A stretch of DNA of 19,449 nt from JBBIGV01 sp037447335 (lineage in GTDB: Bacteria > Bacteroidota > Ignavibacteria > Ignavibacteriales > Ignavibacteriaceae). How positions within the stretch are numbered: position 1 is the first letter of the stretch; every line of letters begins with the position of its first letter. The translations under genes and the position numbers were made by a program. The DNA lies in assembly GCA_037447335.1 (NCBI GenBank), contig JBBIGV010000068.1, positions 1-19,449 of the forward strand, given 5' to 3'. This document shows, one piece after another, positions 7,646-15,526 of this stretch. The notes under the pieces are model-generated. The model made no database searches and was not told the origin of the DNA. It saw nothing but the letters and a program-made list of their open reading frames with translations.

Positions 7646-8896
7646 GTGAATAGACTAATCCTCGTTTTAGTAATAATCAGCAGCGTATCAACTTATGCAC
7701 AGCCATTCATCAACCAGCCGTTAACGCAGGTAACAGTATTTCCGGCTAATGAAAAGAGCATTGTTTACTTCTCTTTTCGAATACCCTACAACATTTTAGT
7801 TTTTGAGAAATCCGATAGTGAATATAGAGCAGGGGTAAGAATTTCTGTTGAAGTTACTGATTCAAACCTTGCGTTTATAACCAGGGAAATAACTCAAAAG
7901 AATATTTCAGAAGGAGACTTTAATCTGACCACCAGCAGAGAAAAGTATCTTGAAGGTGTAGTAACTCTTTCCGTCTCAAACGGTAAATTTCGGCTGCATC
8001 CTGTTTTTACTGATCTTAATTCAAACCGTGAAATAAAAATTCCGGTTATTCCTTTCCAGGCATTAAAAGATGAAACCAGGCTGCTTGAGCCGGTAATCAT
8101 ATACAACAAAACAGAGTTTTGTAATAATTCGCCTTATCCTGTATTAGCTAACTTTGGCAATAACATTCCTTTTTCATCAGATGCATTTGAATTACTGATA
8201 CCTGTAATTGATACATCGTTTACCGAACTTTCAGTAATTGTTATCAGCAGGAATGATACGATCTTCAGCCGAAAAATTACTTCATCTTATGTATCTTCAA
8301 TTGAAATTGCAGAATGTAATGAAAGACTTTTAATAGGAAATTCCGAAGTAACCCGGGTATCAAGAAATTTTATATTAAAGAATTTTTCCCATCTGCTTCA
8401 CGAAGGACGTCTTGATATTTTGGTTTTTGTTGATGATGAAATAAAGCCGGAGGTAAAATATAGCTGCAATGTTACATGGTTCAACAAGCCTTATTTGTTA
8501 TTGAAGCCTGAAGCAGCAATCAAAGCTCTGATTCATATCGAATCAGATGATACCATTGATAATCTTTTAAAATCACCAAAAGATAAGTACTATGATGTTT
8601 TGATTGAATATTGGAAAAGGTATGATCCAACACCCGATGATGCGTTCAATCCTTTAATGTATGAGTATTACTCCCGTGTAGATCATGCGAATGAAAATTT
8701 CAAACCGATTTCGGGTAAGAATGGATCAACATCCGACAGGGGAAAAATTTACATTAAGTATGGCGCTCCCCAAAGAACGGAAAGGGCTTTTGATGAAAGA
8801 GGCAAAGCTGTTGAAATATGGCATTACGAAAAATCCAATCGTGTATTCCGCTTTGTTGACAAAAATGGAACCGGAGAGTTTGTTCTGATTAACTAA
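7646..8896 (+). CDS. Secreted GWxTD-domain protein
   Basis: The start codon is GTG. The first 19 residues (MNRLILVLVIISSVSTYAQ) form a signal peptide, so the 416-residue product is exported. Residues about 20-290 look like beta-rich domains of unknown fold. Residues about 315-416 match the GWxTD domain: EYWKRYDPTP (321-330), YYSRVDHANENF (341-352), then DRGKIYIKYGAP and a closing EIWHYE...FRFVDKNGTGEF. The name-giving G-W-x-T-D is GSTSD here (360-364), so the tryptophan is missing. GWxTD proteins occur in Ignavibacteria, Chlorobi and Acidobacteria and their function is unknown. It leads an operon with pdxA, a methyltransferase and ftsE, with a good promoter immediately upstream and only 2 nt to pdxA. 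Confidence 0.85.
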   Translation: MNRLILVLVIISSVSTYAQPFINQPLTQVTVFPANEKSIVYFSFRIPYNILVFEKSDSEYRAGVRISVEVTDSNLAFITREITQKNISEGDFNLTTSREKYLEGVVTLSVSNGKFRLHPVFTDLNSNREIKIPVIPFQALKDETRLLEPVIIYNKTEFCNNSPYPVLANFGNNIPFSSDAFELLIPVIDTSFTELSVIVISRNDTIFSRKITSSYVSSIEIAECNERLLIGNSEVTRVSRNFILKNFSHLLHEGRLDILVFVDDEIKPEVKYSCNVTWFNKPYLLLKPEAAIKALIHIESDDTIDNLLKSPKDKYYDVLIEYWKRYDPTPDDAFNPLMYEYYSRVDHANENFKPISGKNGSTSDRGKIYIKYGAPQRTERAFDERGKAVEIWHYEKSNRVFRFVDKNGTGEFVLIN

Positions 8897-8898
8897 GT

Positions 8899-9888
8899 AT
8901 GATGAAAATAGTATTTACCTGCGGTGATGTGAACGGTATCGGACCGGAGATAGTTGTAAAAACCCTCGCTAAGTTTTCCGGATCAAAGAATAAAAAATTT
9001 TACTTTGTTTGTCCTGCCAATGTCTTTTTATCAGCACTCGATCTTACAGATATTAAACTCGATTACGAAATTATAAAAGACATTGAATCGGAAACAACCA
9101 AGCCTGTTCAGGTAATATCACGAAGAAACGTAAAAATTAAACCGGGATATGACTCTTCATTATCAGGGTTGACTGCGTATCACTCAATCAAAGAAGCCTT
9201 TGAAATCTGTGCTTCTGGCAAAGCGGATGCTATGGTAACAGCACCAATTTCAAAAAGTGCAATAAATCTTGCCGGGTTTAATTTCCCGGGTCATACTGAA
9301 ATGCTGGCAGGCTGGTCAAATACAAAAAATTTTGTAATGATGTTTCTCTCAAAAAAACTTAAAGCTGCCCTCGTTACAATTCACGAAAGTATTAAGGATG
9401 TGCCCCGTCTTATTTCAAAAAGAAATCTGAATAATGTTCTGTCTATTATAAATCATTCGTTAGTAAAAGATTTTGGAATAGCTGAACCAAGAATAGCAGT
9501 GCTGGGGCTTAATCCTCATGCTGGTGAATCCGGCTTGATCGGAAAAGAAGAGAAAAATATAATTGTTCCGGTTATACGTAAGTATGAAAATATTTTTGGT
9601 CCGTTTTCACCGGATGCTTTTTTTGCTAATCATCATTATAGGAATTATGATATTGTAATGGGGATGTATCACGATCAGGTGCTTATTCCATTTAAAATGC
9701 TATCATTTTCTTCAGGAGTAAACTACACGGCAGGACTAAAAATTGTGAGAACCTCTCCTGATCACGGAACAGCATTCGATATAGCATGGAAAAATGTTGC
9801 CGACCCGCAAAGTACTATTGAAGCCTGTTACTATGCTGAACAAATCGTAAAGAGAAGAATGAATTATGCCAAAACCGGTAAAGCTTAA
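8899..9888 (+). CDS. pdxA: 4-hydroxythreonine-4-phosphate dehydrogenase
   Basis: PdxA oxidises 4-phosphohydroxy-threonine with NAD+ in the deoxyxylulose-5-phosphate-dependent route to pyridoxal phosphate. GDVNGIGPEI (9-18) opens the family. TAPISK (114-119) and PGHTE (130-134) line the substrate site. His162, His207 (GLNPHAGESG) and His258 (GMYHDQV) correspond to the divalent-metal ligands. VNYTAGLKIVRTSPDHGTAFD is the C-terminal signature. The length of 329 is normal. ATG at 8899 or 8902 may be the start. The gene follows the GWxTD stop by 2 nt and overlaps the next gene by 23 bases, pointing to one transcript. Other vitamin B6 genes are not in the window. Confidence 0.95.
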   Translation: MMKIVFTCGDVNGIGPEIVVKTLAKFSGSKNKKFYFVCPANVFLSALDLTDIKLDYEIIKDIESETTKPVQVISRRNVKIKPGYDSSLSGLTAYHSIKEAFEICASGKADAMVTAPISKSAINLAGFNFPGHTEMLAGWSNTKNFVMMFLSKKLKAALVTIHESIKDVPRLISKRNLNNVLSIINHSLVKDFGIAEPRIAVLGLNPHAGESGLIGKEEKNIIVPVIRKYENIFGPFSPDAFFANHHYRNYDIVMGMYHDQVLIPFKMLSFSSGVNYTAGLKIVRTSPDHGTAFDIAWKNVADPQSTIEACYYAEQIVKRRMNYAKTGKA

Positions 9889-10609
9889 AGCTTATTCGGG
9901 GGTTGCTTATATATATTCAGATCTGATGCGCGAGGTAAACTATACTCTCTGGGCAGAATATATCAGGGAAATTACAAGACCATACCTTAAACGCAAACCT
10001 AAAGTACTTGAACTATCAGCAGGCACCTGCATTCTTGCAGAAAAGTTAAAGCGCTATTATAAAGATTTAACTGCAACGGATATTTCTTTCGAAATGCTGA
10101 CTCAGCACTCAACAAAGAAAAATATCCGGAAAGTGTGCTGCGATATGAAAGCGCTTCCGTTTAAAACCAAATTCGATCTCGTCTTTTCTACTTTTGACAG
10201 CCTGAATTATCTTACAAGCGAAAAGAGTGTTATTGATTGTCTGAAAGGAATCAGGAAAGTTTTAAATGACGATGGTATATTCACATTTGATGCGAGCTTT
10301 GAAAAGAATAGTTACAAACATCAAAAGCTGCATATTAAAAAAGGCAAGCTGAATGATTTCAGCTATAACCGGCAGAGCATTTATATGCCCGCATCAAGAA
10401 TTCATAAGAATATTTTTTATATTAGAGACAAGAATGATAAGCTTTATATCGAGGTTCACAGGCAGAAGATTTATAAGTTTGAAACATGGTTCAAACTAAT
10501 TGAGAAATCAGGTCTTGCTGTAATTGACTGCCTCGAAATTTTTACTGTGCGTAAAGGAAAGGCTGGCTCATACAGAGTTCAGTTTATCGTAAAAAAAGGG
10601 AAGCAATAA
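9866..10609 (+). CDS. Class I SAM-dependent methyltransferase, substrate unknown
   Basis: A cytoplasmic methyltransferase of 247 residues. The N-terminal YSGVAYIYSDLMREVNYTLW (10-29) follows the pattern common at the front of this methyltransferase group, which supports the start at 9866 inside pdxA over the later ATG at 9926. Motif I, VLELSAGTCILAEKL (47-61), reads S-A-G-T-C where most have G-C-G-T-G. ATDISFEML holds the acidic residue for the SAM ribose, and FDLVFSTFDSLNYL is motif IV. The C-terminal half is basic. The overlap with pdxA and the TAATG junction with ftsE mark an operon. Nothing in the sequence identifies the acceptor. Confidence 0.88.
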   Translation: MPKPVKLKAYSGVAYIYSDLMREVNYTLWAEYIREITRPYLKRKPKVLELSAGTCILAEKLKRYYKDLTATDISFEMLTQHSTKKNIRKVCCDMKALPFKTKFDLVFSTFDSLNYLTSEKSVIDCLKGIRKVLNDDGIFTFDASFEKNSYKHQKLHIKKGKLNDFSYNRQSIYMPASRIHKNIFYIRDKNDKLYIEVHRQKIYKFETWFKLIEKSGLAVIDCLEIFTVRKGKAGSYRVQFIVKKGKQ

Positions 10610-11289
10610 TGTTATCTATCGAGCATGTTGATTTTAATTTTGACGGAAATCAGCTCTTCAGTGATCTGAATATGGAACTTGCTTCAGGTGAGCTTGCATT
10701 TCTGATTGGTAAAAGCGGGGCGGGGAAGAGTACCATTCTTCAAATGATCTTTATGAATATTCTGCCGGTTTCCGGAGTTGTAAATGTTGCCGGTTATAAT
10801 TCCAACACCATTAAACCGCGCGAGCTTCCTTATCTCAGACGAAAACTTGGGATTATTTTTCAGGATTTCAGACTGCTTAACGACAGAAATATTTATGACA
10901 ATCTTGCATTTATTCTTGATGCGACAAATAATTCAAGACGTGAATTCAAAAAGAAAGTTACTAATGCTTTAACCGATGTAGGGCTTCTTCACAGGCGCTA
11001 CAGCATGCCGAATGAATTATCCGGCGGTGAAAAGCAGCGAGTTGCTATTGCAAGGGCAATAATTAATGATCCGATTCTGATTCTTGCTGATGAACCCACA
11101 GGCAATCTTGATCCGGAGACTTCCGGTGAAATTGTTGATATTCTGAAACGAATTCATTCGAGGGGAACGGCAGTTCTCTTTGCTACTCATAATTATGAGA
11201 TTGTAAAAAAGGTTGATGCAAAAATTATTAAAATCGAAAACGGAAAAGCTTATAAGGCGGTAATTAAATCGAAAGTTAACCCGGGCTAA
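10609..11289 (+). CDS. ftsE: FtsE-like ABC transporter ATP-binding protein
   Basis: FtsE is the ATPase of the FtsEX complex, which regulates peptidoglycan hydrolases at division or elongation. The 226-residue protein has Walker A GKSGAGKS (34-41), Q-loop Gln85 in IIFQDFRLL, signature LSGGEKQR (137-144), Walker B ILILADEP (156-163) and the H-loop His194. LRRKLGIIFQDFRLL and ADEPTGNLDPETS are strongly FtsE-like, though the LolD/MacB group is close. No permease gene follows: 125 nt later the next gene runs the other way, so FtsX must be elsewhere if this is FtsE. It begins at the last A of the methyltransferase stop (TAATG). Confidence 0.82.
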   Translation: MLSIEHVDFNFDGNQLFSDLNMELASGELAFLIGKSGAGKSTILQMIFMNILPVSGVVNVAGYNSNTIKPRELPYLRRKLGIIFQDFRLLNDRNIYDNLAFILDATNNSRREFKKKVTNALTDVGLLHRRYSMPNELSGGEKQRVAIARAIINDPILILADEPTGNLDPETSGEIVDILKRIHSRGTAVLFATHNYEIVKKVDAKIIKIENGKAYKAVIKSKVNPG

Positions 11290-11344
11290 GTTCGGATCGA
11301 ACCTTTCAGCAAGTACACGGCATCAGATATCCATTATATGATAT

Positions 11345-11374
11345 CCGGTTTACCAATCAACGGCTGGTAACCGG
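11345..11374. terminator. Stem-loop between convergent ftsE and adk
   Basis: CCGGTTTACCA (11345-11355) and TGGTAACCGG (11365-11374) pair over 10 bp with one bulged T around a 9-nt loop. It lies in the 124-nt gap between two convergent genes, where a shared terminator is expected. No T tract follows on either strand, so if it terminates transcription it does so atypically or as a 3'-end stabiliser. The rest of the gap holds a weaker ATATC/GATAT repeat. Confidence 0.4.
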
Positions 11375-11413
11375 CTCAACAACTATAAATCAGCAACATC
11401 ATCAGTGAGCTTA

Positions 11414-12067
11414 TCATTCAGTTTTGTTCTTAAGCGCATTCAATATATTTTCAGTAACCATTTCAACATTGCCGCTCCCGTCAAGCCGGATTGCCTGTCC
11501 TTTTTTTTCATAATAATCAAGAACAGGTTTTGTATTTTTTTCAAAAACATCAAGACGATTTCGGATAACAGACTCTTTATCGTCATCTCTTAAGTAAAAA
11601 CTTTTTTCTGAGCCGCATTTCGGACAAGTGTCAAGGTTCTTTATTTCATTATAATTAAAAATGGAACCACACGATTTACAAGCCCGTCTGTTGGTAAGGC
11701 GTTTAACTATTTCTTCTTTATCAGCTTCAATGGTTAGAAGCAGAACATCGTTAACTCCTATCTCTGAAAGCAGGTTATCGAATGCTTCAGCCTGAGCAAT
11801 TGTGCGTGGAAAACCATCGAGGATGAAACCATTTTTACACAAATCTGATTGGAGGGTCTCACGGATAATACCAATCATAATTTTATCGGAGACCAATCCA
11901 CCCTCATTCATAATTTCTTGTGCTGCTTTGCCAAGGGGAGTCTGATCTTTCACTGCCAGTCTCAGAATATCTCCGGTGGAGATATGCGGTATATTAAATT
12001 TAGCGGAAAGAATTTTAGCCTGGGTGCCTTTCCCAACACCGGGAGAACCGAATAATATTATGCGCAT
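11414..12067 (-). CDS. adk: Adenylate kinase, long zinc-type lid
   Basis: It interconverts ATP plus AMP with two ADP. The P-loop is GSPGVGKGT (7-15), the AMP-binding segment is DGFPRT (84-89), and RRACKSCG starts the lid. Cys130, Cys133, Cys148 and Cys151 form a four-cysteine lid that normally holds a structural zinc. The length of 217 fits long-form enzymes. I chose ATG at 12067 over the TTG one codon upstream because MRIILFGSPG matches the family N-terminus and AAGGGA lies 5 nt before this ATG. It is read toward ftsE, downstream of tadA on the same strand. All catalytic motifs are intact. Confidence 0.97.
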   Translation of the reverse strand: MRIILFGSPGVGKGTQAKILSAKFNIPHISTGDILRLAVKDQTPLGKAAQEIMNEGGLVSDKIMIGIIRETLQSDLCKNGFILDGFPRTIAQAEAFDNLLSEIGVNDVLLLTIEADKEEIVKRLTNRRACKSCGSIFNYNEIKNLDTCPKCGSEKSFYLRDDDKESVIRNRLDVFEKNTKPVLDYYEKKGQAIRLDGSGNVEMVTENILNALKNKTE

Positions 12068-12072
12068 CAATT

Positions 12073-12078
12073 TCCCTT
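12073..12078 (-). promoter_or_regulatory. Ribosome binding site of adk
   Basis: On the minus strand AAGGGA stands 5 nt before the ATG at 12067 but only 2 nt before the upstream TTG at 12070. This decides for the ATG. Confidence 0.6.
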
Positions 12079-12089
12079 AATTTTAAGTT

Positions 12090-12119
12090 CAAATTATTAC
12101 TAATAAAAATATTTATCAA
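12090..12119 (-). promoter_or_regulatory. Possible adk promoter in the tadA-adk gap
   Basis: On the minus strand TTG (12119-12117) and TAATTTG (12096-12090) are 20 nt apart, close to the Bacteroidota promoter pattern with one T fewer in the -7 element. It occupies the 54-nt gap directly after the tadA stop and would let adk be expressed apart from tadA. Confidence 0.35.
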
Positions 12120-12121
12120 GT

Positions 12122-12601
12122 TTAAGAGCCGTTACGGGGTGCCAAGCGCAGCTTTTCAAAAAAACTTTGTAACAAGTTTTCACTTTCGGATGCATACAAA
12201 CCGGAATAAATTTTTATTTTATGATTTGTCCTGCCTTCTTCAGCAAGATTGTAAATTGATCCGCATGCTCCAACTTTTGTATCGAAAGCAGCAAAGTAAA
12301 TACTCTTTATTCTTGCTGCCAGCAATGCACCTGTGCACATGATGCACGGTTCGAGGGTTACAAAAATTTCACAGTCATTTAAGCGCCAGTTTCCCAGGTG
12401 TGCCGCCGCTGCTGTTACTGCAATCATCTCTGCATGAGCAGTAGGATCGTGAAGTCTTTCCACCTGATTATAGCCTTTTCCTATCAGCTTGTTTTTATGA
12501 ACTATAATCGCACCTACTGGCACTTCACCATCTTCCATTGCCTTCTCCGCTTCCTGCAGTGCAGCGTACATAAACCTGTATTTTTCTTCCGGATACAGCA
12601 T
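12122..12601 (-). CDS. tadA: tRNA-specific adenosine deaminase
   Basis: TadA deaminates A34 to inosine in tRNA-Arg(ACG). The cytidine-deaminase-fold motifs are complete: H56-A-E58 in DPTAHAEMIA supplies the zinc ligand and catalytic Glu, and P85-C-I-M-C89 supplies the other two zinc ligands. GEVPVGAI (25-32), NWRLN (71-75) and VGACGSIYNL (110-119) are TadA-like. The 159-residue length is typical. The start at 12601 gives about 10 residues before the conserved helix; Met11 is an alternative. The substrate tRNA-Arg(ACG) begins at 19393 in this same window. Guanine deaminases of the same fold are the main alternative, but the motif context favours TadA. Confidence 0.92.
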   Translation of the reverse strand: MLYPEEKYRFMYAALQEAEKAMEDGEVPVGAIIVHKNKLIGKGYNQVERLHDPTAHAEMIAVTAAAAHLGNWRLNDCEIFVTLEPCIMCTGALLAARIKSIYFAAFDTKVGACGSIYNLAEEGRTNHKIKIYSGLYASESENLLQSFFEKLRLAPRNGS

Positions 12602-12706
12602 CTTTAGAACATCTTTATATTTATTTAACTTTTGTGATTCTAATTTGTTAATAATAAAAAGAAATTAAAAGCAGGAATTTAAAAATATTTTAAGGGCAGG
12701 GCAGGG

Positions 12707-12759
12707 GAGATATACATCTTGAAATGAACGCCAACCTGATTAAACGGCGAATGTATCTC
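12707..12759. repeat. Nested stem-loop in the gap between the TonB-dependent protein gene and tadA
   Basis: The outer arms GAGA-TA-TACAT (12707-12717, bulged TA) and ATGTATCTC (12751-12759) pair over 9 bp. Inside, CGCC and GGCG can form a second short stem. The structure lies downstream of the TonB-dependent protein's stop and upstream of tadA on the minus strand. No T tract marks it as an intrinsic terminator. The rest of 12602-12897 is AT-rich with a purine-rich GGGCAGGGCAGGGG stretch; I see nothing else there. Confidence 0.35.
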
Positions 12760-12897
12760 AAAGCAACAGAGAACGAGTAACAATATCAGATTTATGCGAT
12801 CAACAATTCCACATTAATTATTCCTCCAATCATAATACTGAAATATTATCCTCAATTTTGTTTACGCTGACTACCGGTCTTTTCTATCAACTGCGCA

Positions 12898-15330
12898 CTA
12901 AAATTCATCACCATTGAGATCATCAAGTTCTTCTCTGCGGTCTCTTTCAGATTTATGGGAGATGAAGTTCAATCTTACATTAAACATAACAACCGGGGAC
13001 TCCCTGTTGAAAAAGTTATAATTATAAAAATCCACACCCTGAGAAGTAAACTCGTGTTTAGCGGAGCTAAACAAATCCCGAACTTGCAGTGTAAGTGTGA
13101 GCATCCGTTCAAATAAATCCTGCCTTACAGCCAGATCCGTTGATAAAAAACCCTCTCTTCTTCCCTGAGATGAAACAGAGGGGCTGTTGTACATTGCATT
13201 GAATTGAAACTGGGTTGAATTGCCGATTCTGAACACATTATTTACTCTTGCAGTCCAGTTAAAACTTTCGCGCGAAAATTTTTGATTAAAAAGTTCGCCT
13301 TCAATCTTATAATTATAAAGATTTCCCATAAGGTTAAGATTCCAGAACTTAAGCGGATCAAAAATTATCATTAGCTCTGAACCAAATGAGTAATCCTTTC
13401 CGATATTCTCAACGGTGTTTAATGAAACATTTTCTTCATAAACCGAAATGACATGTTCAATTTTATTGTAAGTGTATTTGTAATAAATTTCTGCAGAGAG
13501 TGAAACATTTCCGAAATAGGTTTGGATACCTGTTTCGTATGAATCAATAAATTCAGGCTGCAAAGCCGGGTTACCCCGCCTCACATTGTTTGCATCCATC
13601 CAGGTATTGAACGGTTCAAGCTGCCAGCCCCGGGGTCTTTCAATTCTCCGTGTATAACTTGCCATAATTTGTTTGCCGGGCGAAAACTGATATGAACCAT
13701 GCACAGATGGAAAATAATCCCACCTGTCAATTTTAAAATTCTGATTTAGTGTTGGTATCTCAATCTGACGAAATGTGTACTCGGTTCGGAATCCAGCCTG
13801 CAAACCAAGGTCACTCCACATGTCAGAATATATTGTATAGAGTGCATGTTCTCTACTAATATAATCTGTTGAATGACTGTATTGACGTTGAATTTCAAAT
13901 TGACCGGTAAGAGGATTGAAATCAGACAGGCTTGTATTTTCTGTTGAGACGTCGGACTGTCCCTGGTAACCTGATTCAAATTTGCTTTTTACGCCAAGTG
14001 GTAAAGAATAATCAAATTTCCAGCGCTGATCAGTTGAAGGTCCTTCTTCAGTTGTAAGCTTGCCGCCAAACTGAATATTATCATTTATTTCAGCAGAGCG
14101 CGTTGATTCATCGGAATTTCTTTTACTGAAAAAAAATTCGCTCATTAGTGCGTGCCCGTTGTTGTTAAATTTATGTTCATAGTTTGAATTCAATGCAATA
14201 AAAGCCCCTGCGCGTTGTCTTTCACCTCTGCTTAAATAGTTGAACGGCTGTGGATTATTCTGCGACCATTGAGTATAATTTTGTGAAGAATATTGCTGCG
14301 ATTCTCTTTCCCCGATCCTTCCTCCAATGCTTAAAACATCTGATTCACTAAGCCGAAACTCGGCGCCTGCACGTACGCTGTAACCAATTCTTCCCCATTT
14401 TCTTGATCCTGTAGAATTATTATAGAGGATATTTTGCTCAGTCATAAATTGATTTTCCTGTCTGCTGTCACCGGGAGAAAATCGTCTGTTGTAATCAATA
14501 CCTACGTGTGAACTTATATTGCCGATGCGGTATTCGAGCAAAAGATCGGCGCCGTATTTATCATTTAGTCCTGCATTTGCATTTACAATTCCACTTGTAC
14601 CTCCGGTTTGTTCTCTCTTTAAAATGATATTTATAATTCCCGCCGTTCCTTCCGGATCGTACTTAGCGGCAGGATTCGTTATGATTTCAATAGAACTTAT
14701 TGAGCTTGCGGGGATTTGCTGCAAAGCATCCTGAGCATCCAGTACAGAGGGGCGCCCGTCAACGAGCACTGTAAAATTTCCGCTTCCACGTAAACTGACA
14801 TTCCCTTCTATATCCAGTGTAACGGATGGAACATTCTCAAGTATATCAGCAGCATTTCCTGAGATTACAGTTTGCATTTGGTCAACATCAATAACCCTTT
14901 TATCAATCTGATAACTTACAGGCGAGCGCTGACCCTCAACCACAACTTCTTCCATCCCTATTTCAGATAATTCTATTCTGATTTCACCAAGGTTGATATT
15001 CATGGTAGTTCTGTTTAGAGCAACATCAAATCTTTTATCTTCAAATCCAATAAATCTCACATTAAGTAAATAGGAGCCGGGACGTAAATTTGTGAGGGTA
15101 AATATTCCATCTTCGTTTGTAACGCCGCCGGTAATAAGCGCGCTATCCTGAACGGAGAGCAGAACAATATTGGAGTATTCTATCGGATTACCCGTAGCAT
15201 CGTCAATCACTTTACCGGTAATTGTACCGTTTTGGATACCCCGACCCTGCCCCCTGCCTTGAGAAAAACTGAATTCAGCAGTTAAAATGAATAATAGCAT
15301 TGTCAAAATCTTCAAATAACTCGTGCTCAT
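12898..15330 (-). CDS. TonB-dependent outer-membrane beta-barrel protein
   Basis: An 810-residue outer-membrane protein with a signal peptide (residues 1 to about 24, ending FSFSQG). Residues about 35-120 form a carboxypeptidase-regulatory-like domain (GKVIDDATGNPIEYSNI... TNEDGIFTLTNLRPGSYLL). Residues about 140-240 form the plug, with VPSVTLDIEGNVSLRGSG, VLVDGRPS and NPAAKYDPEGTAGIINI. The rest, from about 245, is a barrel rich in alternating aromatic strands. The protein ends in a charged tail with terminal Phe. This layout matches the Bacteroidota outer-membrane barrel group related to TonB-dependent receptors. No SusD-like partner, TonB or regulator is adjacent, so the substrate cannot be guessed. 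The start at ATG 15330 gives an intact signal peptide. It stands alone, 327 nt after lysC and 296 nt before tadA. Confidence 0.9.
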   Translation of the reverse strand: MSTSYLKILTMLLFILTAEFSFSQGRGQGRGIQNGTITGKVIDDATGNPIEYSNIVLLSVQDSALITGGVTNEDGIFTLTNLRPGSYLLNVRFIGFEDKRFDVALNRTTMNINLGEIRIELSEIGMEEVVVEGQRSPVSYQIDKRVIDVDQMQTVISGNAADILENVPSVTLDIEGNVSLRGSGNFTVLVDGRPSVLDAQDALQQIPASSISSIEIITNPAAKYDPEGTAGIINIILKREQTGGTSGIVNANAGLNDKYGADLLLEYRIGNISSHVGIDYNRRFSPGDSRQENQFMTEQNILYNNSTGSRKWGRIGYSVRAGAEFRLSESDVLSIGGRIGERESQQYSSQNYTQWSQNNPQPFNYLSRGERQRAGAFIALNSNYEHKFNNNGHALMSEFFFSKRNSDESTRSAEINDNIQFGGKLTTEEGPSTDQRWKFDYSLPLGVKSKFESGYQGQSDVSTENTSLSDFNPLTGQFEIQRQYSHSTDYISREHALYTIYSDMWSDLGLQAGFRTEYTFRQIEIPTLNQNFKIDRWDYFPSVHGSYQFSPGKQIMASYTRRIERPRGWQLEPFNTWMDANNVRRGNPALQPEFIDSYETGIQTYFGNVSLSAEIYYKYTYNKIEHVISVYEENVSLNTVENIGKDYSFGSELMIIFDPLKFWNLNLMGNLYNYKIEGELFNQKFSRESFNWTARVNNVFRIGNSTQFQFNAMYNSPSVSSQGRREGFLSTDLAVRQDLFERMLTLTLQVRDLFSSAKHEFTSQGVDFYNYNFFNRESPVVMFNVRLNFISHKSERDRREELDDLNGDEF

Positions 15331-15435
15331 ATGAATTTCTTAAATTTTATGAATGGAAATCAGATTACTATAAATATTAAACAATCTAAAATAGTTAAAG
15401 GTTTAATTGAATTCAAAAATTTTTTGTTCCTTAGG

Positions 15436-15454
15436 CTTAAAAAGCAATTTTAAG
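15436..15454. repeat. Hairpin CTTAAAA/TTTTAAG
   Basis: CTTAAAA (15436-15442) and TTTTAAG (15448-15454) are perfect 7-bp complements around a 5-nt AGCAA loop. The stem is AT-rich and therefore weak. Confidence 0.4.
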
Positions 15455-15460
15455 TGATTG

Positions 15461-15524
15461 GGACAATAATGCATTCCATAAACAGTCAAAACCGTCGCAG
15501 CAGAAGGATGGACGGTTATTGTCC
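15461..15524. repeat. Bipartite inverted repeat with a continuous 14-nt arm
   Basis: The right arm GACGGTTATTGTCC (15511-15524) is fully complementary to two separated left arms: AACCGTC (15490-15496) and GGACAAT (15461-15467). The left arms are parted by a 22-nt insert (15468-15489), and the hairpin loop is 14 nt (15497-15510). A transcript of either strand could form a 14-bp stem with a large one-sided bulge. The perfect complementarity over 14 bases is unlikely to be chance. Confidence 0.6.
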
Positions 15525-15526
15525 GA

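Noticed and set aside
11405..11593. Small plus-strand open frame overlapping the 3' end of adk
   Set aside because: It lies almost wholly antisense to conserved adk sequence and has no family features.
12068..12070. TTG start of adk one codon upstream of the ATG
   Set aside because: The ribosome binding site spacing and family N-terminus fit the ATG at 12067.
12690..12710. Purine-rich G runs as a G-quadruplex
   Set aside because: The runs are GGG, GGG and GGGG with only three usable tracts, one short of a four-tract quadruplex.
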